From: Piscicola geometra
Taxonomy: Eukaryota; Annelida; Clitellata; Hirudinida; Piscicolidae
Length of the DNA stretch: 64,000 nt
Direction: 5' to 3'
Assembly: GCA_943735955.1 (NCBI GenBank)
Contig: CALSEQ010000043.1
Span: 315,001-379,000 of the forward strand
The notes under the pieces were generated by a model. It was given only the letters and a program-made list of their open reading frames with translations. It was not told the DNA's origin and ran no database searches. This document shows, in pieces, positions 1 to 9,624 of the stretch; within the stretch, counting starts at the first letter, position 1; each line of letters begins with the position of its first letter. A program made the translations under genes and the position numbers.

Positions 1-41
1 CCTAGACGGCTGCTTTCTCTGTTTCCCTCGCCGGAAATTTT

Positions 42-54
42 CCCTACTCTAGGG
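42..54. repeat. Short inverted repeat CCCTA-CTC-TAGGG
   Basis: Perfect 5-bp arms around a 3-bp centre. It recurs in A-type monomers. In many B-type monomers the left arm is altered (TTCCTACTCTAGGGG or TTCTACTCTAGGGG) or the right arm is TAGAGG, so the symmetry is not preserved across the array. Function unknown. Confidence 0.6.
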
Positions 55-82
55 GATTTTTCCTACGAGAACTCTGGTGCTT

Positions 83-104
83 TTCAGAAAATTTGTTTTC
101 TGAA
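83..104. repeat. 9-bp-stem, 4-nt-loop perfect inverted repeat, one per monomer
   Basis: TTCAGAAAA (83-91), loop TTTG (92-95), TTTTCTGAA (96-104): a perfect hairpin-capable inverted repeat, the strongest in the monomer. The arms stay paired in most units. H-type units change only the loop (CTTG, for example 17457-17460). Some B-type units break the right arm (TTTTCTCAA, for example 18755-18763, or TTTGTTGAA, for example 23281-23289), and m20/m26 carry TTTTCTGAC. Comparable dyads occur in many satellites; a role in binding or recombination is only inference. Confidence 0.8.
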
Positions 105-114
105 CATCTCAGTA

Positions 115-126
115 TAGGATCAGAGA
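115..126 (+). other. Weak tRNA-Met primer-binding-site-like box
   Basis: TAGGATCAGAGA matches 9 of 12 bases of the plant LTR-retrotransposon primer-binding site TGGTATCAGAGC. It recurs in nearly every monomer. No LTR ends, polypurine tract or pol-like coding sequence accompany it, so derivation from an LTR retrotransposon is only a guess, and a chance match is quite possible. Confidence 0.15.
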
Positions 127-331
127 AGAGCTTAAGAGCCCGTCGAAACTCTGTGAGTGAGCGGATCCGAACGGTCCGGCGCCCAAAATGTCCAACCGGC
201 AATGGCCGCAAGGTTCTTTGCTCAGTACTTCGAGGATACCGGACAAAGTGGAACAGACCTTGCTCTATGTCAACCCGGGCTAAAACCCCACAGGCTTGCA
301 TAGAGTGTAGGATCGGTCACTGCCCCTGGAT

Positions 332-344
332 GCCTATGATAGGC
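332..344. repeat. Palindrome GCCTAT-G-ATAGGC
   Basis: Perfect 6-bp arms with a single central base, repeated at the same place in most monomers. Variants that weaken it include GCCTAAGATAGG (31928, 34515, 45515, 48101), GCCCATGATAGG (4189, 6092) and GCCAATGATAGG (10603). Function unknown. Confidence 0.75.
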
Positions 345-350
345 CGCTGA

Positions 351-532
351 TCCTTACTCCCACCCACACACATGAGACAGTCCAAGGCCAATACGGCGCC
401 AATTTTTTTACTTCTTTATCTTTACTCCCCATGCACCCACACACCAAATCCTTTTTACCCCCCAACCAAACCTTTCAGCAAATGGTTTTCCTCACTGTCT
501 CACCCTAATCCCAACCCCACACACATGGACAG
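351..532 (+). repeat. Internal degenerate direct repeat pair (351-380 and 501-532)
   Basis: CCCACACACATG is exactly repeated at 363-374 and 516-527 (153-bp spacing). The match extends both ways with small gaps: CTTACTCCCACC upstream resembles CTAATCCCAACC, and GAGACAG downstream resembles GGACAG. In B/C-type monomers the second copy reads CTACTCCCAACC, which is closer still. A third, poorer relative (TTACTCCCCATGCACCC) lies between them near 422. This suggests the monomer partly grew by internal duplication. Confidence 0.6.
401..477 (+). other. Strand-asymmetric G-poor, C/T/A-rich tract
   Basis: Only one G (at 433) occurs in these 77 bases. The tract holds a T7 run (403-409) and C runs of 4 and 6, so the complementary strand is strongly purine/G-rich. 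The asymmetry recurs at the same place in every monomer. The T run is a small-indel site: an A is lost before it near 1050, the T run is shortened in m18 and m24 (near 11320 and 15191), and CCATTTTTTTTAC occurs near 19706, 42994 and 56580. The C runs do not make a canonical four-run G-quadruplex on the opposite strand. Confidence 0.7.
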
Positions 533-554
533 CGCGAAAGATCCATGGAGGATA

Positions 555-584
555 CACCGAACACCCCCACTGTTGTCACACAGC
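555..584 (+). repeat. Recurrent deletion hotspot within the monomer (reference position)
   Basis: At this monomer position four different deletions are seen. A 24-bp loss is in m6 and its copy m9 (near 3790, 5693). A 13-bp loss is in m7 and m10 (near 4415, 6318). An 8-bp loss is in m21 and m27 (near 13416, 17287). A 1-bp loss (TACACGAACACC) is in m51 and m72 (near 32799, 46385). The end points fall in short ACA/AC repeats (TACAC ... CACTG ... TCACACAG), consistent with slippage or microhomology. Confidence 0.75.
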
Positions 585-3234
585 GATTTGTCACTTTCTC
601 TGAAAGTTTCATTTCGATCGATAGGTGCCTCACTACTCTGTTGCTAGCCTAGACGGCTGCTTTCTCTGTTTCCCTCGCCGGAAATTTTCCCTACTCTAGG
701 GGATTTTTCCTACGAGAACTCTGGTGCTTTTCAGAAAATTTGTTTTCTGAACACCTCAGTATAGGATCAGAGAAGAGCTCAAAAGCCCGTCGAATCTCTG
801 TGAGTGAGCGGATCCAAACGGTCCGGCGCCCAAAAAGTCCAACCGGCAATGGCCGCAAGGTTCTTTGCTCAGTACTTCGAGGATACCGGACAAAGTGGAA
901 CAGACCTTGCTCTATGTCAACCCGGGCTAAAACCCCACAGGCTTGCATAGAGTGTAGGATCGGTCACTGCCCCTGGATGCCTATGATAGGCCGCTGATCC
1001 TTACTCCCACCCACACACCTGAGACAGTCCGAGACCAATACGGCGCCATTTTTTTACTTCTTTATCTTTACTCTCCATGCACCCCCACACCAAATCCTTT
1101 TTACCCCCCAACCAAACCTACCGGCAAAGGGTTGTCCTCACTGTCTCACCCTAATCCCAACCCCACACACATGGACAGCGCGAAAGATCCATGGAGGATA
1201 CACCGAACACCCCCACTGTTGTCACACAGCGATTTGTCACTTTCTCTGAAAGTTTCGTTTCGATCGATAGGTGCCTCACTACTCTGTTGATAGCCTAGAC
1301 GGCTGCTTTCTCTGTTTCCCTCGCCGGAAATTTTCTCTACTTTAGGGGATTTTTCCTACGAGAACTCTGGTGCTTTTCAGAAAATTTGTTTTCTGAACAC
1401 CTCAGTATAGGATCAGAGAAGAGCTTAAGAGCCCGTCGAAACTCTGTGAGTGAGCGGATCCAAACGGTCCGGCGCCCAAAATGTCCAACCGGCAATGGCC
1501 GCAAGGTTCTTTGCTCAGTACTTCGAGGATACCAGACAAAGTGGAACAGACCTTGCTCTATGTCAACCCGGGCTAAAACCCCACAGGCTTGCATAGAGTG
1601 TAGAATCGGTCACTGCCCCTGGATGCCTATGATAGGCCGCTGATCCTTACTCCCACCCACACACATGAGACAGTCCGAGGCCAATACGGCGCCAATTTTT
1701 TTACTTCTTTATCTTTACTTCCCATGCACCCCCACACCAAATCCTTTTTACCCCCCAACCAAACCAACAGGCAAATGGTTGTCCTCACTGTCTCACCCTA
1801 ATCCCAACCCCACACACATGGACAGCGCGAAAGATCCATGGAGGATACACCGAACACCTCCACTGTTGTCACACAGCGATTTGTCACTTTCTCTGAAAGT
1901 TTCATTTCGATCGATAGGTGCCTCACCACTCTGTTGATAGCCTAGACGGCTGCTTTCTCTGTATCCCTCGCCGCAAAGTTTCCCTACTCTAGGGGATTTT
2001 TCCTACGAGAACTCTGGTGCTTGTCAGAAAATTTGTTTTCTGAACACCTCAGTATAGGATCAAAGAAGAGCTTAAGAGCCCGTCGAAACTCTGTGAGTGA
2101 GCGAATCCAAACGGTCCGGCGCCCAAAAAGTCCAACCGGCAATGGCCGCAAGGTTCTTTGCTCAGTACTTCGAGGATACCGGACAAAGTGGAACAGACCT
2201 TGCTCTATGTCAACCCGGGCTAAAACCCCACAGGCTTGCATAGAGTGTAGAATCGGTCACTGCCCCTGGATGCCTATGATAGGCCGCTGATCCTTACTCC
2301 CACCCACACACATGAGACAGTCCGAGGCCAATACGGCGCCAATTTTTTTACTTCTTTATTTTTACTCCCCATGCACCCCCACACCAAATCCTTTTCACCC
2401 CCCAACCAAACCAACAGGCAAATGGTTGTCCTCACTGTCTCACCCTAATCCCAACCCCACACACATGGACAGCGCGAAAGATCCATGGAGGATACACCGA
2501 ACACCTCCACTGTTGTCACACAGCGATTTGTCACTTTCTCTGAAAGTTTCATTTCGATCGATAGGTGCCTCACCACTCTGTTGATAGCCTAGACGGCTGC
2601 TTTCTCTGTTTCCCTCGCCGCAAAGTTTCCCTACTCTAGGGGATTTTTCCTACGAGAACTCTGGTGCTTGTCAGAAAATTTGTTTTCTGAACACCTCAGT
2701 ATAGGATCAAAGAAGAGCTTAAGAGCCCGTCGAAACTCTGTGAGTGAGCGAATCCAAACGGTCCGGCGCCCAAAAAGTCCAATCGGCAATGGCCGCAAGG
2801 TTCTTTGCTCAGTACTTCGAGGATACCGGACAAAGTGGAACAGACCTTGCTCTATGTCAACCCGGGCTAAAACCCCACAGGCTTGCATAGAGTGTAGGAT
2901 CGGTCACTGCCCCTGGATGCCTATGATAGGCCGCTGATCCTCACTCCCACCCACACACCTGAGACAGTCCGAGACCAATACGGCGCCAATTTTTTTACTT
3001 CTTTATCTTTACTCCCCATGCACCCCCACACCAAATCCTTTTTACCCCCCAACCAAACCTACAGGCAAATGGTTGTCCTCACTGTCTCACCCCAATCCCA
3101 ACCCCACACACATGGACAGCGCGAAAGATCCATGGAGGATACACCGAACACCCCCACTGTTGTCACACAGCGATTTGTCACTTTCTCTGAAAGTTTCATT
3201 TCGATCGATAGGTGCCTCACCACACTGTTGATAG

Positions 3235-3857
3235 CCTAGACGGCTGCTTTCTCTGTTTCCCTCGCCGCAAAGTTTCCCTACTCTAGGGGATTTTTCCTAC
3301 GAGAACTCTGGTGCTTTTCAGAAAATTTGTTTTCTGAACACCTCAGTATAGGATCAGAGAAGAGCTTAAGAGCCCGTCGAAACTCTGTGAGTGAGCGAAT
3401 CCAAACGGTCCGGCGCCCAAAAAGTCCAACCGGCAATGGCCGCAAGGTTCTTTGCTCAGTACTTCGAGGATACCGGACAAAGTGGAACAGACCTTGCTCT
3501 ATGTCAACCCGGGCTAAAACCCCACAGGCTTGCATAGAGTGTAGGATCGGTCACTGCCCCTGGATGCCTATGATAGGCCGCTGATCCTTACTCCCACCCA
3601 CACACATGAGACAGTCCGAGGCCGATACGGCTTCAATTTTTTTACTTCTTTATCTTTACTCCCCATGCACCCCCACACCAAATCCTTTTTACCCCCCAAC
3701 CAAATCTACAGGCAAATGGTTGTCCTCACTGTCTCACCAAAATCCCAACCCCACACACATGGACAGCGCGAAAGATCCATGGAGGATACACAGCGATTTG
3801 TCACTTTCTCTGAAAGTTTCCCTTCGATCGATAGGTGCCTCACCACTCTGTTGATAG
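3235..3857 (+). repeat. Short monomer m6, 623 bp (24-bp deletion)
   Basis: GGATACACAGCG near 3784 replaces the usual GGATACACCG...CACACAGCG, removing 24 bp in the deletion-prone segment. Its exact copy is m9 at 5138-5760. Confidence 0.9.
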
Positions 3858-4490
3858 CCTAGACGGCTGCTTTCTCTGTTTCCCTCGCCGGAAATTTTCC
3901 CTACTCTAGGGGATTTTTCCTACGAGAACTCTGGTGCTTTTCAGAAAATTTGTTTTCTGAACACCTCAGTATAGGATCAGAGAAGAGCTTAAGAGCCCGT
4001 CGAAACTCTGTGAGTGAGCGAATCCAAACGGTCCGGCGCCCAAAAAGTCCAACCGGCAATGGCCGCAAGGTTCTTTGCTCTGTACTTCGAGGATACCGGA
4101 CAAAGTGGAACAGACCGTGCTCTATGTCAACCCGGGCTAAAACCCCACAGGCTTGCATAGAGTGTAGGATCGGTCACTGCCCCTGGATGCCCATGATAGG
4201 CCGCTGATCCTTACTCCCACCCACACACATGAAACAGTCCGAGGCCAATACGGCGCCAATTTTTTTACTTCTTTATCTTTACTCCCCATGCACCCCCACA
4301 CCAAATCCTTTTTACCCCCCAACCAAACCTACAGGCAAATGGTTGTCCTCGCTGTCTCACCCTAATCCCAACCCCACACACATGGACAGCGCGAAAGATC
4401 CATGGAGGATACACCGTTGTCACACAGCGATTTGTCACTTTCTCTGAAAGTTTCATTTCGATCGATAGTCCCTCACCACTCTGTTGATAG
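3858..4490 (+). repeat. Short monomer m7, 633 bp (13-bp and 1-bp deletions)
   Basis: GGATACACCGTTGTCAC near 4408 lacks 13 bp, and GATAGTCCCTCACC near 4465 replaces GATAGGTGCCTCACC (net 1 bp lost). Its exact copy is m10 at 5761-6393. Confidence 0.9.
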
Positions 4491-4613
4491 CCTAGACGGC
4501 TGCTTTCTCTGTTTCCCTCGCCGGAAATTTTCCCTACTCTAGGGGATTTTTCCTACGAGAACTCTGGTGCTTTTCAGAAAATTTGTTTTCTGAACACCTC
4601 AGTATAGGATCAG

Positions 4614-6588
4614 AGAAGAGCTTAAGAGCCCGTCGAAACTCTGTGAGTGAGCGAATCCAAACGGTCCGGCGCCCAAAAAGTCCAATCGGCAATGGCCGCA
4701 AGGTTCTTTGCTCAGTACTTCGAGGATACCGGACAAAGTGGAACAGACCTTGCTCTATGTCAACCCGGGCTAAAACCCCACAGGCTTGCATAGAGTGTAG
4801 GATCGGTCACTGCCCCTGGATGCCTATGATAGGCCGCTGATCCTCACTCCCACCCACACACCTGAGACAGTCCGAGACCAATACGGCGCCAATTTTTTTA
4901 CTTCTTTATCTTTACTCCCCATGCACCCCCACACCAAATCCTTTTTACCCCCCAACCAAACCTACAGGCAAATGGTTGTCCTCACTGTCTCACCCCAATC
5001 CCAACCCCACACACATGGACAGCGCGAAAGATCCATGGAGGATACACCGAACACCCCCACTGTTGTCACACAGCGATTTGTCACTTTCTCTGAAAGTTTC
5101 ATTTCGATCGATAGGTGCCTCACCACACTGTTGATAGCCTAGACGGCTGCTTTCTCTGTTTCCCTCGCCGCAAAGTTTCCCTACTCTAGGGGATTTTTCC
5201 TACGAGAACTCTGGTGCTTTTCAGAAAATTTGTTTTCTGAACACCTCAGTATAGGATCAGAGAAGAGCTTAAGAGCCCGTCGAAACTCTGTGAGTGAGCG
5301 AATCCAAACGGTCCGGCGCCCAAAAAGTCCAACCGGCAATGGCCGCAAGGTTCTTTGCTCAGTACTTCGAGGATACCGGACAAAGTGGAACAGACCTTGC
5401 TCTATGTCAACCCGGGCTAAAACCCCACAGGCTTGCATAGAGTGTAGGATCGGTCACTGCCCCTGGATGCCTATGATAGGCCGCTGATCCTTACTCCCAC
5501 CCACACACATGAGACAGTCCGAGGCCGATACGGCTTCAATTTTTTTACTTCTTTATCTTTACTCCCCATGCACCCCCACACCAAATCCTTTTTACCCCCC
5601 AACCAAATCTACAGGCAAATGGTTGTCCTCACTGTCTCACCAAAATCCCAACCCCACACACATGGACAGCGCGAAAGATCCATGGAGGATACACAGCGAT
5701 TTGTCACTTTCTCTGAAAGTTTCCCTTCGATCGATAGGTGCCTCACCACTCTGTTGATAGCCTAGACGGCTGCTTTCTCTGTTTCCCTCGCCGGAAATTT
5801 TCCCTACTCTAGGGGATTTTTCCTACGAGAACTCTGGTGCTTTTCAGAAAATTTGTTTTCTGAACACCTCAGTATAGGATCAGAGAAGAGCTTAAGAGCC
5901 CGTCGAAACTCTGTGAGTGAGCGAATCCAAACGGTCCGGCGCCCAAAAAGTCCAACCGGCAATGGCCGCAAGGTTCTTTGCTCTGTACTTCGAGGATACC
6001 GGACAAAGTGGAACAGACCGTGCTCTATGTCAACCCGGGCTAAAACCCCACAGGCTTGCATAGAGTGTAGGATCGGTCACTGCCCCTGGATGCCCATGAT
6101 AGGCCGCTGATCCTTACTCCCACCCACACACATGAAACAGTCCGAGGCCAATACGGCGCCAATTTTTTTACTTCTTTATCTTTACTCCCCATGCACCCCC
6201 ACACCAAATCCTTTTTACCCCCCAACCAAACCTACAGGCAAATGGTTGTCCTCGCTGTCTCACCCTAATCCCAACCCCACACACATGGACAGCGCGAAAG
6301 ATCCATGGAGGATACACCGTTGTCACACAGCGATTTGTCACTTTCTCTGAAAGTTTCATTTCGATCGATAGTCCCTCACCACTCTGTTGATAGCCTAGAC
6401 GGCTGCTTTCTCTGTTTCCCTCGCCGGAAATTTTCCCTACTCTAGGGGATTTTTCCTACGAGAACTCTGGTGCTTTTCAGAAAATTTGTTTTCTGAACAC
6501 CTCAGTATAGGATCAGAGAAGAGCTTAAGAGCCCGTCGAAACTCTGTGAGTGAGCGAATCCAAACGGTCCGGCGCCCAAAAAGTCCAA
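4614..6588 (+). repeat. 1,903-bp higher-order (trimer) duplication, copy 2
   Basis: Tandem copy of 2711-4685; the two matching intervals overlap by 72 bp at the junction, as expected for a direct tandem duplication. The same markers recur at 5531, 5982 and 6014. Apparent identity over ~1.97 kb makes this one of the youngest rearrangements here. Downstream m11 diverges. Confidence 0.92.
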
Positions 6589-7040
6589 CCGGCAATGGCC
6601 GCAAGGTTCTTTGCTCAGTACTTCGAGGATACCGGACTAAGTGGAACAGACCTTGCTTTATGTCAACCCGGGCTAAAACCACATAGACTTGCATAGAGTG
6701 TAGGATCGGTCACTGCCCCTGGATGCCTATGATAGGCCGTTGATCCTTACTCCCACCCTCACACATGAGACAGTCCGAGGCCAATACGGCGCCAATTTTT
6801 TTACTTCTTTATCTTTACTCCCCATGCACCCCCACACCAAATCCTTTTTACCCCCCAACCAAACCTACAGACAAATGGTTGTCCTCGCTGTCTCACCCCA
6901 ATCCCAACCCCACACACATGGACAGCGCGAAAGATCCATGGAGGATACACCGAACACCCCCACTGTTGTCACACAGCGATTTGTCACTTTCTCTGAAAGT
7001 TTCATTTCGATCGATAGGTGCCTCACCACTCTGTTGATAG
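6394..7040 (+). repeat. Divergent A-type monomer m11
   Basis: Carries several private changes: CCGGACTAAGTGG (6632), TGCTTTATGTC (6655), AACCACATAGACTTG (6677), GGCCGTTGATCC (6735) and ACCCTCACACATG (6756). It sits between the trimer duplication and the m12-m15 block and is more divergent than its neighbours. Confidence 0.75.
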
Positions 7041-9624
7041 CCTAGACGGCTGCTTTCTCTGTTTCCATCGCCGAAAGTTTTCCCTACTCTAGAGGATTTT
7101 TCCTACGAGAACTCTGGTGCTTTTCAGAAAATTTGTTTTTTGAACACCTCAGTATAGGATCAGAGAAGAGCTTAAGAGCCCGTCGAAACTCTGTGAGTGA
7201 GCGGATCCAAATGGCCTGGCGCCCAAAAAGTCCAACCGGCAATGGCCGCAAGGTTCTTTGCTCAGTACTTCGAGGATACCGGACAAAGTGTAACAGACCT
7301 TCTCTATGTCAACCCGGGCTAAAACCCCACAGGCTTGCATAGAGTGTAGGATCGGTCACTGCCCCTGGATGCCTATGATAGGCCGCTGATCCTTACTCCC
7401 ACCCACACACATGAGACAGTCCGAGGCCAATACGGCGCCAATTTTTTTACTTCTTTATCTTTACTCCCCATGCACCCCCACACCAAATGCTTTTTACCCC
7501 CCAACCAAACCTACAGGCAAATGGTTGTCCTCACTGTCTCACCCCAATCCCAACCCCACACACATGGACAGCGCGAAAGATCCATGGAGGATACACCGAA
7601 CACCCCCACTGTTGTCACACAGCGATTTGTCACTTTCTCTGAAAGTTTCATTTCGATCGATTGGTGCCTCACCACTCTGTTGATAGCCTAGACGGCTGCT
7701 TTCTCTGTTTTCCTCGCCGAAAATTTTCCCTATTCTAGGGGATTTTTCCTACGAGAACTCTGGTGCTTTTCAAAAAATTTGTTTTCTGAACACCTCAGTA
7801 TAAGATCAGAGAAGAGCTTAAGAGCCCGTCGAAACTCTGTGAGTGAGCGGATCCAAATGGCCCGGCGCCCAAAAAGTCCAACCGGCAATGGCCGCAAGGT
7901 TCTTTGCTCAGTACTTCGAGGATACCGGACAAAGTGGAATAGACCTTCTCTATGTCAACCCGGGCTAAAACCCCACAGGCTTGCATAGAGTGTAGGATCG
8001 GTCACTGCCCCTGGATGCCTATGATAGGCCGCTGATCCTTACTCCCACCCACACACATGAGACAATCCGAGGCCAATACGGCGCCAATTTTTTTACTTCT
8101 TTATCTTTACTCCCCATGCACCCCCACACCAAATGCTTTTTACCCCCCAACCAAACCTACAGGCAAATGGTTGTCCTCACTGTCTCACCCCAATCCCAAC
8201 CCCACACACATGGACAGCGCGAAAGATCCATGGAGGATACACCGAACACCCCCACTGTTGTCACACAGCGATTTGTCACTTTCTCTGAAAGTTTCATTTC
8301 GATCGATTGGTGCCTCACCACTCTGTTGATAGCCTAGACGGCTGCTTTCTCTGTTTCCCTCGCCGGAAATTTTCCCTACTCTAGGGGATTTTTCCTACGA
8401 GAACTCTGGTGCTTTTCAGAAAATTTGTTTTCTGAACACCTCAGTATAGGATCAGAGAAGAGCTTAAGAGCCCGTCGAAACTCTGTGAGTGAGCGGATCC
8501 AAACGGTCCGGCGCCCAAAAAGTCCAACCGGCAATGGCCGCAAGGTTCTTTGCTCAGTACTTCGAGGATACCGGACAAAGTGGAACAGACCTTCTCTATG
8601 TCAACCCGGGCTAAAACCCCACAGGCTTGCATAGAGTGTAGGATCGGTCACTGCCCCTCGATGCCTATGATAGGCCGCTGATCCTGACTCCCACCCACTC
8701 ACATGAGACAGTCCGAGGCCAATACGGCGCCAATTTTTTTACTTCTTTATCTTTACTCCCCATGCACCCCCACACCAAATGCTTTTTACCCCCCAACCAA
8801 ACCTACAGGCAAATGGTTGTCCTCACTGTCTCACCCCAATCCCAACCCCACACACATGGACGGCGCGAAAGATCCATGGAGGATACACCGAACACCCCCA
8901 CTGTTGTCACACAGCGATTTGTCACTTTCTCTGAAAGTTTCATTTCGATCGATTGGTGCCTCACCACTCTGTTGATAGCCTAGACGGCTGCTTTCTCTGT
9001 TTCCCTCGCCGGAAATTTTCCCCCCTCTAGGGGATTTTTCCTACGAGAACTCTGGTGCTTTTCAGAAAATTTGTTTTCTGAACACCTCAGTATAGGATCA
9101 GAGAAGAGCTTAAGAGCCCGTCGAAACTCTGTGAGTGAGCGGATCCAAACGGTCCGGCGCCCAAAAAGTCCAACCGGCAATGGCCGCAAGGTTCTTTGCT
9201 CAGTACTTCGAGGATACCGGACAAAGTGGAACAGACCTTCTCTATGTCAACCCGGGCTAAAACCCCACAGGCTTGCATAGAGTGTAGGATCGGTCACTGC
9301 CCCTGGATGCCTATGATAGGCCGCTGATCCTTGCTCCCACCCACACACATGAGACAGTCCGAGGCCAATACGGCGCCAATTTTTTTACTTCTTTATCTTT
9401 ACTCCCCATGCACCCCCACACCAAATCCTTTTTACCCCCCAACCAAACCTACAGGCAAATGGTTGTCCTCACTGTCTCACCCCAATCCCAACCCCACACA
9501 CATGGACAGCGCGAAAGATTCATGGAGGATACACCGAACACCCCCACTGTTGTCACACAGCGATTTGTCACTTTCTCTGAAAGTTTCATTTCGATCGATA
9601 GGTGCCTCACCACTCTGTTGATAA
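7041..9624 (+). repeat. Four-monomer block m12-m15 sharing a 1-bp deletion
   Basis: Starts 7041, 7687, 8333 and 8979, all 646 bp. Each reads GACCTTCTCTATG instead of GACCTTGCTCTATG. m12-m14 also share AAATGCTTTTTACC and GATCGATTGG, while m15 has the usual AAATCC and GATCGATAGG. A shared deletion in four adjacent units indicates local amplification from one mutated founder. m12 and m13 additionally carry ATGGCCTGG or ATGGCCCGG in place of ACGGTCCGG. Confidence 0.85.

Larger units (their letters stand above)
1..647 (+). repeat. Reference monomer m1 (A type)
   Basis: Used here as the coordinate frame for within-monomer positions. Layout: a 13-bp inverted repeat at 42-54, a 9-bp-stem hairpin at 83-104, a CpG-rich core at about 140-300 with a SmaI site (CCCGGG), a 6-bp-arm palindrome at 332-344, a T7 tract at 403-409, a G-poor C/T/A-rich stretch at 401-477, a degenerate ~30-bp direct repeat at 351-380 and 501-532, a deletion-prone segment at 555-584, and an ATCGAT-containing end at about 617-622. 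m1 has private changes such as TTTCAGCAAATGG in place of the usual CTACAGGCAAATGG near 473. Confidence 0.9.
1..2587 (+). repeat. A-type block m1-m4
   Basis: Monomers start at 1, 648, 1294 and 1941. They carry the A signature (CTCGCCGG or CTCGCCGCAAAG, TTCTTTGCTC, CTTCGAGG, TTTCGATCG). m1 and m3 read AAAATGTCC where m2 and m4 read AAAAAGTCC. m4 (1941) introduces the CCGCAAAGTTTCC and GCTTGTCAG changes shared with m5, so m4 and m5 form a near-identical 647-bp pair. Confidence 0.85.
2711..4685 (+). repeat. 1,903-bp higher-order (trimer) duplication, copy 1
   Basis: Spans the end of m5, m6 (623 bp), m7 (633 bp) and the start of m8. I see no difference from the sequence 1,903 bp downstream until C/T at 4686/6589; the left limit is A/G at 2710/4613. 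Shared private markers include both length-altering deletions, CGGCTTCAATT (3628), TCTGTACTTCG (4079) and CAGACCGTGC (4111). Confidence 0.92.

Noticed and set aside
229..244. CENP-B-box-like match (TTCGAGGATACCGGA)
   Set aside because: Only 7 of the 9 essential CENP-B box bases match (central A and last G are missing), and B-type units lose another base (TTTGAGG). Not a credible box.
44..301. Recurring 85-codon ORF on the - strand
   Set aside because: Mirror of the + strand ORF over the same bases. Its start is lost in many B-type units (GCTTGCAT to GCTTCCAT), and the surviving copies change with the DNA, not with protein constraint.
93..350. Recurring 85-codon ORF on the + strand in most A, C and H-type monomers
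   Set aside because: It is present because the monomer is repeated. It overlaps an equally long ORF on the other strand, ends within each unit, is low in recognisable domain features, and is broken or altered in B-type units without compensation. No promoter, splice or codon-position signal supports coding.
503..518. Telomere-like TTAGGG and quadruplex-like G runs on the minus strand
   Set aside because: A single GGGATTAGGG per monomer, not tandem, and only three G runs with short loops. No interstitial telomere and no canonical quadruplex.
372..647. 75-91 codon ORFs in the C-rich half of the monomer
   Set aside because: Proline/serine/threonine-rich translation simply reflects C/T/A-rich DNA with few stop triplets. 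Length varies with single substitutions (CTTTCTCTG versus CTTTAACTG introduces a stop).
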